Source: Stramenopiles sp. TOSAG23-6 (lineage: Eukaryota > Sar). Taken from it: a DNA stretch of 48,899 nt. Position 1 is the stretch's first letter, and each line of letters begins with the position of its first letter. Location: positions 1 through 48,899 of the forward strand of contig LT635925.1 in assembly GCA_900128565.1 (NCBI GenBank), in the 5' to 3' direction. Below, in pieces: positions 48,132 through 48,899 of this stretch. The notes under the pieces are model-generated. The model was given only the letters and a program-made list of their open reading frames with translations, had not been told where the DNA came from and made no database searches. Made by a program: the position numbers and the translations under genes.

Positions 48132-48899
48132 ATGGCGGACCCCATTGATATTGCAAATAAGTCAACTCTTGAGTTAGACAATATGATTGAAGCTCAGCAG
48201 AATCAGATAAAGCATGACATAGCCCAAGCGCAAGAATTTATTGGTGAGTTGCAACCCATTGAAATCTTGACTGAAGTTTACAAAGCCAACGTCCCTTTCC
48301 ATTCAAAGATTCATGCTATCCAAAAGATATATTCGAATATTCGGTGTGCTAGAGCGGATGGCAACTGTTTTTACCGAGCTCTTGCATTCGCTTGGTTTGA
48401 ACAGCTTTTACCGTTTGCTAAAACAAAAGAAGGGAAAGAAAGAGCTGTTGTTGTTCAGGCAAGCTTTCTTTCGTCAACTTCTGCTGAAAACCCATTGTCT
48501 TCTACAACCAGTGCAGACAAAACAAGTATAGAAAATAATGATTCTTCGTATGCAAAATCTGATGCTAGTGTAGATGAAAATTCAAAAAAGCACAAAAATG
48601 GTAAAATAGATGCAACCGAAGAGAACGACGTTAACATTTATTGCGTCGCTTTAGATTATTTTTGTACCAGTGTTGAGAGATGTAGTAAAGTGGGTTACAA
48701 AAAATACCTGGTGGAAGATTTTCTTGAAGTATGCATTGAATTACTTCTGGAAATGTCAGCTCCTGAATTCACTGTTTCTGACCTCACCAAAAGATTTCAA
48801 GATCAAAGTGTGTATGTTTTATTCTTTTTCAAATCCGAATTTGTTTTCGTACGAAATTTTGTACCTAACGATTTTTTTTTGAAATATTTTTCCAAAATA
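48132..48899 (+). CDS. Otubain-like deubiquitinase (peptidase C65), partial
   Basis: The frame opens at ATG 48132 (MADPIDIANKSTLELDNM) and remains open to the window edge. The active-site motif RADGNCFYRALAFAWFE matches otubains (catalytic Asp and Cys in DGNCFYRA). Upstream helix IEILTEVYKANVPFHSKIHAI fits the ubiquitin-binding N-terminus. A Ser/Asn/Lys-rich insert (about residues 125-165) is unusual. The helix IYCVALDYFCTSVERCSKVGYKKYLVEDF precedes the conserved C65 core. At about 48812 the frame enters an introner-like element, so coding sequence really stops there and continues beyond the window, where the catalytic His should lie. Confidence 0.85.
   Translation, partial: MADPIDIANKSTLELDNMIEAQQNQIKHDIAQAQEFIGELQPIEILTEVYKANVPFHSKIHAIQKIYSNIRCARADGNCFYRALAFAWFEQLLPFAKTKEGKERAVVVQASFLSSTSAENPLSSTTSADKTSIENNDSSYAKSDASVDENSKKHKNGKIDATEENDVNIYCVALDYFCTSVERCSKVGYKKYLVEDFLEVCIELLLEMSAPEFTVSDLTKRFQDQSVYVLFFFKSEFVFVRNFVPNDFFLKYFSKI
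48812..48899 (+). mobile_element. Introner-like element 5, cut by window edge
   Basis: It starts GTATGTTTTA (48812; a start at 48810 is equally possible because of GTGTATG). It contains the palindromic core GTACGAAATTTTGTAC and TACCTAAC with its A at 48868. From the spacing of the other copies the 3' end should fall at about 48903-48908, just outside the window, as ACAT before GT. Confidence 0.8.

Noticed and set aside
1-48899. tRNA, rRNA, CRISPR arrays, classical transposase genes
   Set aside because: I looked for tRNA-like cloverleaf blocks, rRNA-like conserved words, spaced direct repeats and transposase motifs and recognised none.

Overview
The window is compact, AT-rich nuclear DNA of a unicellular eukaryote. 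Evidence: RNA polymerase subunit RPB8, prefoldin subunit 6, VPS54, tafazzin, diphthamide factor DPH4, a PKG-type kinase, mitochondrial-type presequences, and one ordinary GT-AG intron. A bacterial-type aconitase B, a phosphate acetyltransferase, a K+-independent H+-pyrophosphatase, a DUF4116 repeat protein and an AP2-domain protein occurring together suggest a protist alga or stramenopile-like lineage; this assignment is inference. Stops are TAA, TAG and TGA, so the standard code is used. About 27 protein genes are seen; no rRNA, tRNA or CRISPR array was recognised.

Layout. 1-2530: an S/T/P-rich gene present twice in inverted orientation, with a fold-back junction near 1110-1136 (genomic inversion or assembly/amplification chimera). 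2.8-11.5 kb: tafazzin, a coiled-coil membrane protein, a duplicated ZZ-like zinc-finger protein, an equilibrative nucleoside transporter, DPH4, and a cyclic-nucleotide-dependent kinase with Asn at the HRD aspartate. 11.9-25 kb: aconitase B, PFDN6, a CxxC-knuckle protein, a large coiled-coil protein, RPB8, phosphate acetyltransferase and H+-pyrophosphatase. 25-39.5 kb: a coiled-coil protein, a possible FAM228-like protein, a TOG/HEAT-like protein with a sequence break at N bases, VPS54, and a basic coiled-coil protein. 39.8-48.9 kb: a SpoU methyltransferase, a secreted-looking coiled-coil protein, an AP2 protein with a possible signal peptide, RNase H1 with a viroplasmin domain, a signal-peptide DUF4116 protein, a repeat/PH-like protein, and an otubain-like protease cut by the window edge.

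The main discovery is a family of short (88-144 nt) repeated elements interrupting five genes (six copies, one pair in tandem). All share a GTATGTTTTC-like 5' end, a core AAATTTCGTACCTAAC with a perfect TACCTAAC branch-point-like motif 35-40 nt from the 3' end, and a 3' end AATACAT followed by GT. Removing the element from its first GT up to, but not including, the GT after ACAT restores the frame in all four complete loci, and restores conserved protein sequence in H+-pyrophosphatase and VPS54. The apparent introns therefore do not end in AG. All copies lie in the sense orientation of their host gene, and a normal GT-AG intron coexists in one of the same genes. This looks like an introner-type mobile intron family with a non-canonical 3' end.

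Gene order is also notable: 20 of 24 neighbouring gene pairs switch strand, with head-to-head promoters of about 260-440 bp and tail-to-tail gaps often below 150 bp. Several head-to-head gaps carry CCCTAACCCTA telo-box-like motifs.
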